Notes under the pieces: generated by a model
Told to the model about the DNA's origin: nothing
Seen by the model: only the letters and a program-made list of their open reading frames with translations
Databases searched by the model: none
Origin: Fidelibacterota bacterium
Lineage (GTDB): Bacteria; Fidelibacterota; Marinisomatia; SCGC-AAA003-L08; D37C17
Assembly (NCBI GenBank): GCA_012964845.1
Contig: DTTG01000034.1
Coordinates: forward strand, 1 to 13,698
DNA length: 13,698 nucleotides
Reading direction: 5' to 3'
Shown here: positions 7,723-13,698 of the stretch, piece after piece
Numbering within the stretch: the stretch's first letter is position 1
Layout of the letters: each line of letters starts with the position of its first letter
Program-made: the position numbers and the translations under genes

Positions 7723-8360
7723 TCCGGAAAGTCCTTTAATTCAATACAATTATTTTCATCAAATTCACCAATGCGCGTTCGTACCAATTTTACAAGATGT
7801 CCAACTGTGTTTAATTCATCAGCAATATCTTTAGCCAAAGAACGAATATAAGTACCTCTACCACAGGTTACTTTTAAGGTAATAGTATCCTGCGAGAATT
7901 GAATTAAAGTTATATCATATATATTAACTGTTCTCTTTTCACGTGGTATATCAATACCTTTTCGAGCATATTTATAAAGAGGCTGCCCATTTACCTTAAG
8001 TGCTGAAAACATAGGTGGTTCCTGTCTAATTTCACCAATAAATTTATTCAATACATCATTAATTACTTTTTCAGTAAGAAGTGGAACATCGGCTGTTTTT
8101 ACTATTTTTCCTGTGGGATCAAGCGTTTCTGTTTCTACACCTAATTTAATTTCAGCAAGATACTCTTTTTCTTTATCCATGAATGTTTCAACTATTTTGG
8201 TATATTTCCCAGTACATAGCATCAGCACGCCTTCGGCAAATGGATCTAAAGTTCCAGCATGACCTACTTTAGCAGGCTTAATTTGACCTCTTATTTTTTT
8301 TACCACATCAAAAGATGTCCAGTCAACTGGTTTCCAAACGGGTATTATAGCATCAATCAT
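7701..8360 (-). CDS. truB: tRNA pseudouridine(55) synthase TruB, short form
   Basis: TruB turns uridine 55 in the T loop of tRNAs into pseudouridine and also acts as a tRNA folding chaperone. The catalytic aspartate is D39 in the motif GHAGTLDPFAEGVL (33-46). RQEPPMFSALKVNGQPLY (112-129) is the conserved substrate-binding stretch, and CGRGTYIRSLAKDIA (166-180) is the third signature. At 219 residues the protein is shorter than E. coli TruB (about 314) and stops after the catalytic domain, so the C-terminal PUA-like domain is missing. The end is not a visible frameshift. The start ATG overlaps the rbfA stop by 8 bases (ATGATTGA), implying coupled translation. Confidence 0.97.
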   Translation of the reverse strand: MIDAIIPVWKPVDWTSFDVVKKIRGQIKPAKVGHAGTLDPFAEGVLMLCTGKYTKIVETFMDKEKEYLAEIKLGVETETLDPTGKIVKTADVPLLTEKVINDVLNKFIGEIRQEPPMFSALKVNGQPLYKYARKGIDIPREKRTVNIYDITLIQFSQDTITLKVTCGRGTYIRSLAKDIADELNTVGHLVKLVRTRIGEFDENNCIELKDFPEWLSART

Positions 8361-8718
8361 TTTTACGAATCTTTTGTAATAGGCTGTCTATATGCTGAGC
8401 GTGTTCAATTGAATCATCATAATAAAATCTTAGCTTGGGAATAAATTTCAATGTGAGTTTATTCCCAAGGTGAAAACGAATCAGATTATGTTTAGATATA
8501 AATATATTTATTACATCTTCAACTGGTAGTTTATTTTCCAGAAAGCTTAAGTAGATTTTTGCTATTTTGAGATCTTCAGTTACATTCACTTTTGTAACTG
8601 TTAGAAGTCCTGCTTCCGGGATAAATATTTCAGATATAAAACAATTTGCAAGAATTTGTCTGATCTCATCCCCAACTCTTTCGTGTCTTTTATACGGTTT
8701 GTGAGAAGATGTATTTAT
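8353..8718 (-). CDS. rbfA: 30S ribosome-binding factor RbfA, apparent AUA start
   Basis: RbfA binds immature 30S subunits and helps 16S rRNA 5'-end maturation. Read from the ATA at 8718, the protein has 121 residues, close to E. coli RbfA (133). It shows the whole family pattern: RHERVGDEIRQIL (11-23), GLLTVTKVNVTEDLKIAKIY (37-56) and the type II KH end LTLKFIPKLRFYYDDS (88-103). No ATG, GTG or TTG occurs in frame between the upstream stop and Val44 (GTG 8589). A GTG start would remove the first helix and strand, which the family needs. The ATA overlaps the infB stop as ATAA and has GGAG six bases upstream (8725-8728). Either a rare AUA start is used, or an ATG (giving ATGA) was changed by one base in this assembly. 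The protein identity is sure; the start is inferred. Confidence 0.9.
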   Translation of the reverse strand: MNTSSHKPYKRHERVGDEIRQILANCFISEIFIPEAGLLTVTKVNVTEDLKIAKIYLSFLENKLPVEDVINIFISKHNLIRFHLGNKLTLKFIPKLRFYYDDSIEHAQHIDSLLQKIRKND

Positions 8719-11219
8719 GCTAAACTCCGTTTTATTTCTTTAATTTCATAAACTTCAATAACATCACCCTCATTGAAATCTTTAAAACCTTCTACTCCAA
8801 TACCGCATTCGTACCCCTCAGTTACATCTGCCACATCCTCTTTAAACCTTTTGAGGGAGGTTAATTTTCCGGTGTGAAGTACTTCCCCATCCCGCTTCAC
8901 ACGTAATAATGCATTTCTAACAACTCTTCCTTCTTTTATGTAACAGCCTGCAATAACACCAAGTTTTGGTATTTTAAATTTCTCACGCACATCAGCATAT
9001 CCCAGAGCTTTTTCAACTTCTTCCGGTTCTAGCAGGCCTTCTAAGGCAAGCTTGACTTCCTGGATAGCTTCATAAATAATTGAATAATTACGAATTTCCA
9101 CGCCAATAGATTTAGCCATCGTTTTCGCTTCGGGAGATGATTTTACATTAAATGCAATAATAATAGCACTGGATGCCGCAGCAAGTGAAACATCGCTTTC
9201 CGTAATCATACCAACAGAACGATGAAGAATTTTTACGGACACTTCATCCGTTGAAAGTTCCATTAGAGAACCGCTAACTGCCTCAATTGATCCATCAACA
9301 TCACCTTTGATAATAATATCCAATTCTCGGACTTCACCACTTGATATCTTTTTACCGATTTGGTCAAGGGTTATTTTTCTAAATCGGCGATGTTCAGCCT
9401 CTCGGGTTAGCTGTGCCCGTTCAGTTGCTATTCTTTTAGCTTCTCGTTCATCTTTAAATACGGTGAAAGTATCTCCGGCTTTAGGCACTTCATCAAATCC
9501 TAATATTTGTACAGGATCCGAGGGATAAGCTTGTGTCAGTTTTTGACTTCGCTCATTCATCAATGCCCGCACTTTTCCAAATTGATTGCCGCAAACAAAT
9601 CCATCGCCTTTGAAAAGAGTCCCTTTATTAATTAAGACAGTGGCAACTGCCCCAAGCCCTTTATCAAGGCGAGATTCAATCACGATCCCTTTTGCTTCAG
9701 TTTTCTGATTCGCTTTCAGTTCTAATACTTCTGCTTCAAGTAATATTTTATCTAATAATTCTTCAACGCCTTGTCCATTTTTAGCAGATATCTCCTGACA
9801 TTGATATTTACCACCCCATTCTTCAACTAAAATATTAAGTTCACCTAAAGATTTGCGGATTTTATCAGGATTTGCATTTGGCACATCAATTTTATTGATT
9901 GCAATAATAATAGGAACTTCTGCCGCCTTTGCATGATCAATAGCTTCTTTAGTTTGCGGCATAACATCATCGTCAGCAGCAATTATTACAATTACCAAAT
10001 CAGTAACTTGAGCCCCTCTCGCCCGCATGGCAGTAAAAGCAGCATGTCCGGGAGTATCCAAAAATGTTATTTTTTTCCCACTATCTAATATTACCTCATA
10101 CGCACCAATATGCTGGGTGATTCCACCAGATTCTCCAGCAACTACATTGGCATCTCTAATAAAATCTAAAAGTGATGTTTTTCCATGATCAACATGCCCC
10201 ATTATTGTTACAACAGGAGCACGCTCCATAGCATTCTTGATATCTTCTTCAGTATCTTCTTCATGACTGGTTTTCTCTTCTTCAAATTCAGTAACCGTTT
10301 CTACATCAAACCCAAATTCATCTGCAATCATGATGATATTATCCATATCCATTCGCTGATTAATGGTCACCATCAGCCCCAGCCCCATACAGGCCATTAT
10401 CACTTCTTGAACCGTTACATCCATGGATTGTGCCAGTTCGTCAACCGTAGTAAATTCAGGTACCTTTATGGATTTTACAATATCAGAAGTTTCAACATCA
10501 ATATTTTTTTCTTTTTTCTTACTTTTCTTTTTTGAAACACTTTTTCCAAATTGGGGTAATGGCTGCTTTATTTGCGGTTTACTTGCATCACCTTTCCCTT
10601 TTGGAGAACGCCTTTTGGTTTGATTTATTTTATCAGCTATATCCTGGATGCTGATTTTCTTCAATTTTCTGTGTGGAGGAGGAGCATGTTCGGTTGCAGA
10701 TACTCTGGTCAACTTAATAGTATCATTGTCGTTTTTTTCTGATTTAGCTGTATCTAATTTCGTCTTTGCATCGGTAGAACCATTTATTTCAGGCTTTACA
10801 GTTTTTATTTTTGCTTCAGCTTTTTCTTTATCGGCAACAGCCTTCTTTTCTTTTGTAAGTTTATCTGAGGCATCTTTCAATTTAGCGGATAATGCCAATT
10901 TTTCTTCATTAAGTGAGGTTTTCAGTTTTCGAACAGGTGGCTTAGCAAGAGTACCGGCGGATGCTGGATCTTCAATTTCTTTTTTATGAATTTTTGATAC
11001 AACTACCTTTCGTGCCTGTTCTTTTCGATGGCGCTCAATTTGCAGTTTATCTTTAGAAAATTCAAGCAAAATTTCATCGTATGTTTCAGGTGTTACGGGA
11101 GCCATATGGCTATCGACTTCAGTACCATGATTTTTTAGAAACTGGATTATTTCCAAATGGGAAATATTCAGCTCTTTTGCAATTTGAAAAATCCGTTTTT
11201 TCTTAGCAACCTCAGGCAT
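8715..11219 (-). CDS. infB: Translation initiation factor IF-2
   Basis: IF-2 is the GTPase that brings initiator fMet-tRNA to the 30S subunit and promotes subunit joining. The 834 residues begin with an IF2-N domain (about 6-50, RIFQIAKELNISHLEIIQFL), then a long Lys/Glu/Ala-rich linker (about 60-245). A second IF2-N-like domain follows at about 254-310. The G domain has G1 GHVDHGKT (341-348), G3 DTPGH (388-392), G4 NKID (442-445) and G5 SAK (478-480). Domains II, III and the fMet-binding C-terminal domain follow. All motifs are intact. The ATG lies two bases after the nusA stop. Its strong GGAGG (11236-11240) lies inside nusA, 16 bases from the ATG, which is unusually far and suggests that ribosomes finishing nusA re-initiate here. 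Confidence 0.98.
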   Translation of the reverse strand: MPEVAKKKRIFQIAKELNISHLEIIQFLKNHGTEVDSHMAPVTPETYDEILLEFSKDKLQIERHRKEQARKVVVSKIHKKEIEDPASAGTLAKPPVRKLKTSLNEEKLALSAKLKDASDKLTKEKKAVADKEKAEAKIKTVKPEINGSTDAKTKLDTAKSEKNDNDTIKLTRVSATEHAPPPHRKLKKISIQDIADKINQTKRRSPKGKGDASKPQIKQPLPQFGKSVSKKKSKKKEKNIDVETSDIVKSIKVPEFTTVDELAQSMDVTVQEVIMACMGLGLMVTINQRMDMDNIIMIADEFGFDVETVTEFEEEKTSHEEDTEEDIKNAMERAPVVTIMGHVDHGKTSLLDFIRDANVVAGESGGITQHIGAYEVILDSGKKITFLDTPGHAAFTAMRARGAQVTDLVIVIIAADDDVMPQTKEAIDHAKAAEVPIIIAINKIDVPNANPDKIRKSLGELNILVEEWGGKYQCQEISAKNGQGVEELLDKILLEAEVLELKANQKTEAKGIVIESRLDKGLGAVATVLINKGTLFKGDGFVCGNQFGKVRALMNERSQKLTQAYPSDPVQILGFDEVPKAGDTFTVFKDEREAKRIATERAQLTREAEHRRFRKITLDQIGKKISSGEVRELDIIIKGDVDGSIEAVSGSLMELSTDEVSVKILHRSVGMITESDVSLAAASSAIIIAFNVKSSPEAKTMAKSIGVEIRNYSIIYEAIQEVKLALEGLLEPEEVEKALGYADVREKFKIPKLGVIAGCYIKEGRVVRNALLRVKRDGEVLHTGKLTSLKRFKEDVADVTEGYECGIGVEGFKDFNEGDVIEVYEIKEIKRSLA
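8725..8728 (-). promoter_or_regulatory. Ribosome binding site supporting the rbfA AUA start
   Basis: GGAG on the minus strand lies exactly six bases before the ATA at 8718-8716, inside the last codons of infB. This spacing is ideal for an initiation codon at that ATA and for none of the later in-frame codons. It is the main local evidence for the rbfA start. Confidence 0.6.
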
Positions 11220-11221
11220 AA

Positions 11222-12550
11222 TTAATCGTTATTAACCTCCTCTAATATCGATTCTTCTGAGTCAGATACCTCTGTTTTCCCCTCTTCTTTCTCAACACTT
11301 TTTGCCTCATGATTTGCTACAGCTTCTAAAATTATTGCTGTAATCTTATCCACAGTTTTTTCTCCAAATCCTTTCAGCGTTAATATATCTGCCTTCGTTG
11401 TACTAAGAAAGTCTTCGCTGGTATATATTTCACTTTTAGCCAATACTTCAATATGGTTTTTTGCAATTCCCTCAATCTCATCCAGATAAAGAGCCTCTTC
11501 CTGTTCGCCTTCATACTCAGATTTTTTAACTGCATCAATTGTATATTCGGTGACACTGGAAGCCAATTTTATATTTTGGCCATTTCTGCCGATGGCGATA
11601 GGCAATTCTTCATCTTCAAACACGGCAACCACATAAGGTCTTTCTTCATCAATATAAAGATTAATAGGCTTTGCAGGCGCTAAAGCTCGGGAAATAAGAA
11701 TTTCTGGTTTATCGCTCCAATTAATAATATCAATTTTTTCACCATTTAATTCTCGTACAATGGACTGAATTCTGCTTCCCCGCATTCCAACACACGCACC
11801 GACAGCATCTACACGGCGGTCAGAAGAGTACACCACAATTTTACTTCTATCTCCAGGAGCACGCTTCACAGCTTTTACTTCTATAATTTCATCCTCAATT
11901 TCAGGAATCTCTTTTTCAAATAATCGTTTTAAGAAAAAGTCATCACTTCGGGAAATGATAATTTCAGGTCCTCTGCTGGATATTTCAACATTGGTAATAA
12001 TCCCCCGAATAGTTTCTCCCCTGCGAAATCGGTCATTTGGAAGTTGCTCATTTTTAGGCATAATGAATTCCGCACCATTTGCAGCATGTACAAAAATCTG
12101 GTCACGCTGTATTTGATGCACATTACCAACAACAATTTCACCAATTTTACTTGAGAATTCATCAAAGACAGTTTGCCGCTCAATATCTCTAATTTTTTGT
12201 ACCATATATTGCTTAGCAGTATTAATTAATCGTCTGCCGAAACTCTCAGGACTTAAAATATTTACATAAGCGTCTCCAACTTCAAGATCATCATACTCTT
12301 TAATTGCTTCATCAATATGGATTTCTATTACCGGATCCATTACGGTGTTTACAACGGTCATTTCCTGGTAAATTTCAATTTCACCTTTTTCCATGTTTAC
12401 AATTACGCTGAAATTTTCTCTTTCCTCACCATATTTTTTATGGATAAGAGCCATGAAGATATCTTCAATAATCGTACTTAAATTGGTACGATCAATATTT
12501 TTTTCCTTCGCCAGCATGGAAAAGGCTTCAATAATATCCTTATTAATCAA
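11222..12550 (-). CDS. nusA: Transcription termination/antitermination factor NusA
   Basis: NusA binds RNA polymerase, promotes pausing and intrinsic termination, and takes part in rRNA antitermination. From TTG 12550 the protein has 442 residues: N-terminal polymerase-binding domain (1-125), S1 (about 136-200), KH1 (about 230-295, with GMRGSRIQ), KH2 (about 300-345, GRNGQNIK at 321-328), one helix-hairpin-helix region (about 365-412, LKGFGEKTVDKI) and an acidic tail. The frame is also open to an ATG at 12610. That would add 20 residues unlike NusA, and the ATG lies in the loop of a terminator-like hairpin. The TTG start gives MINKDIIEAF, matching the usual NusA N-terminus, and has AGAGG six bases upstream (12557-12561). 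The gene lies before infB with a two-base gap, and ylxR/ylxQ are absent. Confidence 0.96.
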   Translation of the reverse strand: MINKDIIEAFSMLAKEKNIDRTNLSTIIEDIFMALIHKKYGEERENFSVIVNMEKGEIEIYQEMTVVNTVMDPVIEIHIDEAIKEYDDLEVGDAYVNILSPESFGRRLINTAKQYMVQKIRDIERQTVFDEFSSKIGEIVVGNVHQIQRDQIFVHAANGAEFIMPKNEQLPNDRFRRGETIRGIITNVEISSRGPEIIISRSDDFFLKRLFEKEIPEIEDEIIEVKAVKRAPGDRSKIVVYSSDRRVDAVGACVGMRGSRIQSIVRELNGEKIDIINWSDKPEILISRALAPAKPINLYIDEERPYVVAVFEDEELPIAIGRNGQNIKLASSVTEYTIDAVKKSEYEGEQEEALYLDEIEGIAKNHIEVLAKSEIYTSEDFLSTTKADILTLKGFGEKTVDKITAIILEAVANHEAKSVEKEEGKTEVSDSEESILEEVNND

Positions 12551-12556
12551 TATATA

Positions 12557-12561
12557 CCTCT
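12557..12561 (-). promoter_or_regulatory. Ribosome binding site deciding the nusA TTG start
   Basis: AGAGG on the minus strand sits six bases before the TTG at 12550-12548. No comparable sequence precedes the ATG at 12610, which instead lies in a hairpin loop. This supports the shorter NusA. Confidence 0.6.
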
Positions 12562-12589
12562 GTCTTAATTTTAGCTTTGATTTGTCTAT

Positions 12590-12621
12590 AAAAAGAGAAA
12601 GTGGGTTCATGCCCCACTTTC
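12590..12621 (-). terminator. Terminator-like hairpin in the nusA leader
   Basis: On the minus strand GAAAGTGGG (12621-12613) pairs perfectly with CCCACTTTC (12605-12597) around the 7-base loop GCATGAA, followed by TCTTTTT. This has the form of a rho-independent terminator, ends 40 bases before the nusA TTG, and lies after the TPR gene. It could end the TPR transcript or act as an attenuator for nusA. NusA itself stimulates intrinsic termination and represses its own operon in E. coli, so feedback is possible here, but that is inference. Confidence 0.7.
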
Positions 12622-12631
12622 CGCTACTTAA

Positions 12632-12661
12632 AATTTATGGCAATATTCTTGTTTTTTACAA
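12632..12661 (-). promoter_or_regulatory. Weak candidate promoter before nusA
   Basis: On the minus strand TTGTAA (12661-12656) and TAAATT (12637-12632) are separated by 18 bases. Each matches the sigma-70 consensus at 4 of 6 positions. A transcript from here would begin just before the hairpin at 12590-12621. In such AT-rich DNA chance matches are common, so this is only a candidate. Confidence 0.2.
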
Positions 12662-12665
12662 GAAT
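12645..12665. repeat. Small 7-bp hairpin at the TPR gene stop codon
   Basis: ATTCTTG (12645-12651) and CAAGAAT (12659-12665) are perfect complements around a 7-base AT loop. The right arm touches the last base of the stop codon of the TPR gene. It has no T run on the minus strand and is weak. It may cap the 3' end of the mRNA or be chance. Confidence 0.35.
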
Positions 12666-13330
12666 TATATCCCCATTTTTTGCTTCGTGTAAGCTATCAG
12701 TTCTTCAGCAATATTTTTTTCATTAAACCCAACATCTTCATTATCAATTATTTCTTCTAATGTTGTTAGGGCGTTTTCATAATTATTCTGTGCCAATAAT
12801 GTAGCAGCAATGTCAAGCTGAAATCCGGCCTGAACTGGATTCCCTTCAGCAATATTTTCAGCTTTCTGGAAATATTTTAATGCAGTAGAAAAGTCAGCTT
12901 CAGTAAGTGAGATATCTCCCTGAAGTTTATATATAGCAGCTAAAACATGAGGATCATTAATAGAACCATCATTTTCATTTAAAAATCTTTTTGCTTCTTC
13001 AATATCATTTTTTGTCATGGCATCATTCAGTAAATATACTAACGATTGAGCAGCTCCAGGTGTGTTGGGGTAATCTGCCAATACTCTCTCAAATTTTACA
13101 ATAGCTTCATCTAAATTTCCATTAATAAAGATATTTTGAGCTCTTCCGGCTAAATGGGAAGCGCTTTCCATTTTTATATTGCCAGTGTGGTTATAATAGC
13201 TTAATCCGCCAACAGCAAGAACAACTACTGCTAAAATTTGAAGTACAGTACTGGTATTTTCTGAAAAGTATTGTACACCTTTAACTATATTTTCACGAAT
13301 CGGATCATGTCTTAATTCTTCTTTTTTCAT
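12665..13330 (-). CDS. Membrane-anchored TPR protein (YfgM-like layout), function unknown
   Basis: The 221-residue protein has a charged N-terminus (MKKEELRHDPIRENIVKGVQ), one hydrophobic segment at about 28-45 (TVLQILAVVVLAVGGLSYY) and then a helical region with tetratricopeptide-type repeats. These lie at about 57-90 (GRAQNIFINGNLDEAIVKF), 130-163 (LQGDISLTEADFSTALKYF) and 172-196 (IAATLLAQNNYENALTTL). A single N-terminal anchor with TPRs facing the periplasm resembles YfgM-type proteins, which assist the Sec translocon and chaperones; this is a resemblance, not an identification. AAGGGA sits about six bases before the ATG. The gene occupies the place before nusA where rimP normally stands. 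It ends 114 bases before nusA, with a terminator-like hairpin between, so it may be its own unit. Confidence 0.75.
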   Translation of the reverse strand: MKKEELRHDPIRENIVKGVQYFSENTSTVLQILAVVVLAVGGLSYYNHTGNIKMESASHLAGRAQNIFINGNLDEAIVKFERVLADYPNTPGAAQSLVYLLNDAMTKNDIEEAKRFLNENDGSINDPHVLAAIYKLQGDISLTEADFSTALKYFQKAENIAEGNPVQAGFQLDIAATLLAQNNYENALTTLEEIIDNEDVGFNEKNIAEELIAYTKQKMGI

Positions 13331-13354
13331 TTTTTCCCTTTTGTCATGTCTGTA

Positions 13355-13384
13355 AAATTAGGCAAGTATATATTTATTAAGCAA
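13355..13384 (-). promoter_or_regulatory. Candidate promoter for the TPR gene
   Basis: On the minus strand TTGCTT (13384-13379) and TAATTT (13360-13355) are 18 bases apart. A start about seven bases later would leave a leader of roughly 18 bases before the TPR gene ATG. Matches are partial and the region is AT-rich, so confidence is low. Confidence 0.25.
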
Positions 13385-13439
13385 ATAGGGATTTGTGTTT
13401 AGAGTGTGGTAATGAGATCCAAAGCTCATCAATAATAAC

Positions 13440-13524
13440 AGAATGGTGAATAATGGTAAAATGTTAAAGATGAATGAATATATGGTCTCCTTGCATTCTA
13501 CTACTCACTATTCATTCTACTGCT
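13440..13524. repeat. Degenerate GAATG/GTGAATA repeats, imperfect inverted pair
   Basis: The 196-base gap between tRNA-Arg and the TPR gene holds short related words. The plus strand reads AGAATGGTGAATAATGG at 13440-13456. The minus strand reads AGTAGAATG twice, at about 13524-13516 and 13504-13496, around AATAGTGAGT. The two sides can be aligned as an imperfect inverted repeat with a four-base bulge. No coding potential or target-site duplication is visible. This could be a decayed dispersed repeat. Confidence 0.4.
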
Positions 13525-13526
13525 AG

Positions 13527-13600
13527 TACCCTCGTCCCGAATCGAACGGGAAGCCTTTCGCTTAGGAGGCGAACGCTCTATCCTATTGAGCTACGAGGGC
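13527..13600 (-). tRNA. tRNA-Arg(CCT)
   Basis: The 74 bases form a full cloverleaf. The acceptor stem GCCCTCG pairs with CGAGGGT (G-U at the first pair), and the discriminator is A. The D arm is GCTC/GAGC with GG in its loop. The anticodon stem TTCGC/GCGAA encloses CTCCTAA, giving anticodon CCT for the arginine codon AGG. The T arm is TCCCG-TTCGATT-CGGGA. CCA is not encoded; CTA follows the discriminator. No terminator is visible directly downstream, so read-through toward the TPR gene and nusA is possible. Confidence 0.95.
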
Positions 13601-13638
13601 ATAGATTAGGCCCACTTTGTATTTAGCGCTATAGAATA

Positions 13639-13666
13639 AATATAATAGCAGTTAGTTTTCTTTCAA
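13639..13666 (-). promoter_or_regulatory. Candidate promoter for tRNA-Arg
   Basis: On the minus strand TTGAAA (13666-13661) and TATATT (13644-13639) are separated by 16 bases, a reasonable sigma-70-type promoter. The tRNA begins 38 bases after the -10 box, leaving a 5' leader of about 30 bases to be trimmed. The rest of 13601-13698 shows no gene or other structure. Confidence 0.4.
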
Positions 13667-13698
13667 TTGGCATAGGGTAATTTAAATACTTTTAATAT

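Noticed and set aside
8353..8589. 78-residue RbfA from GTG 8589
   Set aside because: It lacks the conserved first helix and strand, which are encoded in frame directly upstream.
10185..10989. Several plus-strand open frames inside infB
   Set aside because: They are antisense readings of the Lys/Glu-rich IF-2 linker and start of the G domain, giving low-complexity hydrophobic translations without family features.
11929..12183. 84-codon minus-strand frame inside nusA
   Set aside because: It overlaps the S1/N-terminal region of nusA in another frame and has no recognisable features.
12551..12610. N-terminal extension of NusA from ATG 12610
   Set aside because: The 20 added residues do not resemble NusA, the ATG lies in a hairpin loop with no ribosome site, and TTG 12550 fits both the family and an AGAGG site.
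13328..13348. 6-codon mini-frame (MTKGKK) overlapping the TPR gene start
   Set aside because: It contains the Shine-Dalgarno of the TPR gene itself and has none of its own.

Overview
The window reads as chromosomal DNA of an AT-rich, Gram-negative-type bacterium. My best guess is the FCB superphylum, Marinimicrobia/SAR406-like. That guess is inference from protein character and gene order (nusA and infB adjacent, no ylxR/ylxQ between them), from a TamB-like envelope protein at the left edge, and from two tRNA genes without encoded CCA. Several genes have clear Shine-Dalgarno sequences, unlike typical Bacteroidetes. No mobile element, CRISPR array or phage gene was seen. Every supported gene lies on the minus strand, so transcription runs from high to low coordinates.

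Right part (13698 to 8353): a tRNA-Arg(CCT) with a plausible promoter, then a membrane-anchored TPR protein, then the transcription/translation cluster nusA, infB, rbfA. A perfect 9-bp hairpin followed by a T run sits directly before nusA and looks like a terminator or attenuator. It also shows that the upstream ATG (in the hairpin loop) is probably not the nusA start; a TTG at 12550 with its own Shine-Dalgarno fits NusA better. rbfA has no ATG, GTG or TTG at the position its protein requires. It appears to start at an AUA codon that overlaps the infB stop as ATAA and is preceded by GGAG.

Middle (8360 to 2475): truB, ribF, rpsO and pnp continue the same cluster with tight spacing or overlaps, followed by alanine dehydrogenase (ald) and a NodB-type polysaccharide deacetylase. 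The deacetylase start overlaps the ald end. No terminator was found between nusA and the deacetylase end.

Left part (2474 to 1): a MerR-family regulator and tRNA-Pro(GGG) closed by a strong intrinsic terminator, then a family 2 glycosyltransferase, a YqaA/DedA-type membrane protein and the N-terminal part of a TamB-like protein that runs off the window.

The core genes work together. NusA controls elongation and termination. IF-2 starts translation. RbfA and S15 serve 30S assembly. TruB modifies tRNA U55, RibF makes FMN/FAD, and PNPase degrades RNA. The rimP gene that usually precedes nusA is absent, and the TPR gene occupies its place. I found no convincing undescribed multi-gene system. The points most worth checking are the rbfA AUA start and the nusA leader hairpin.
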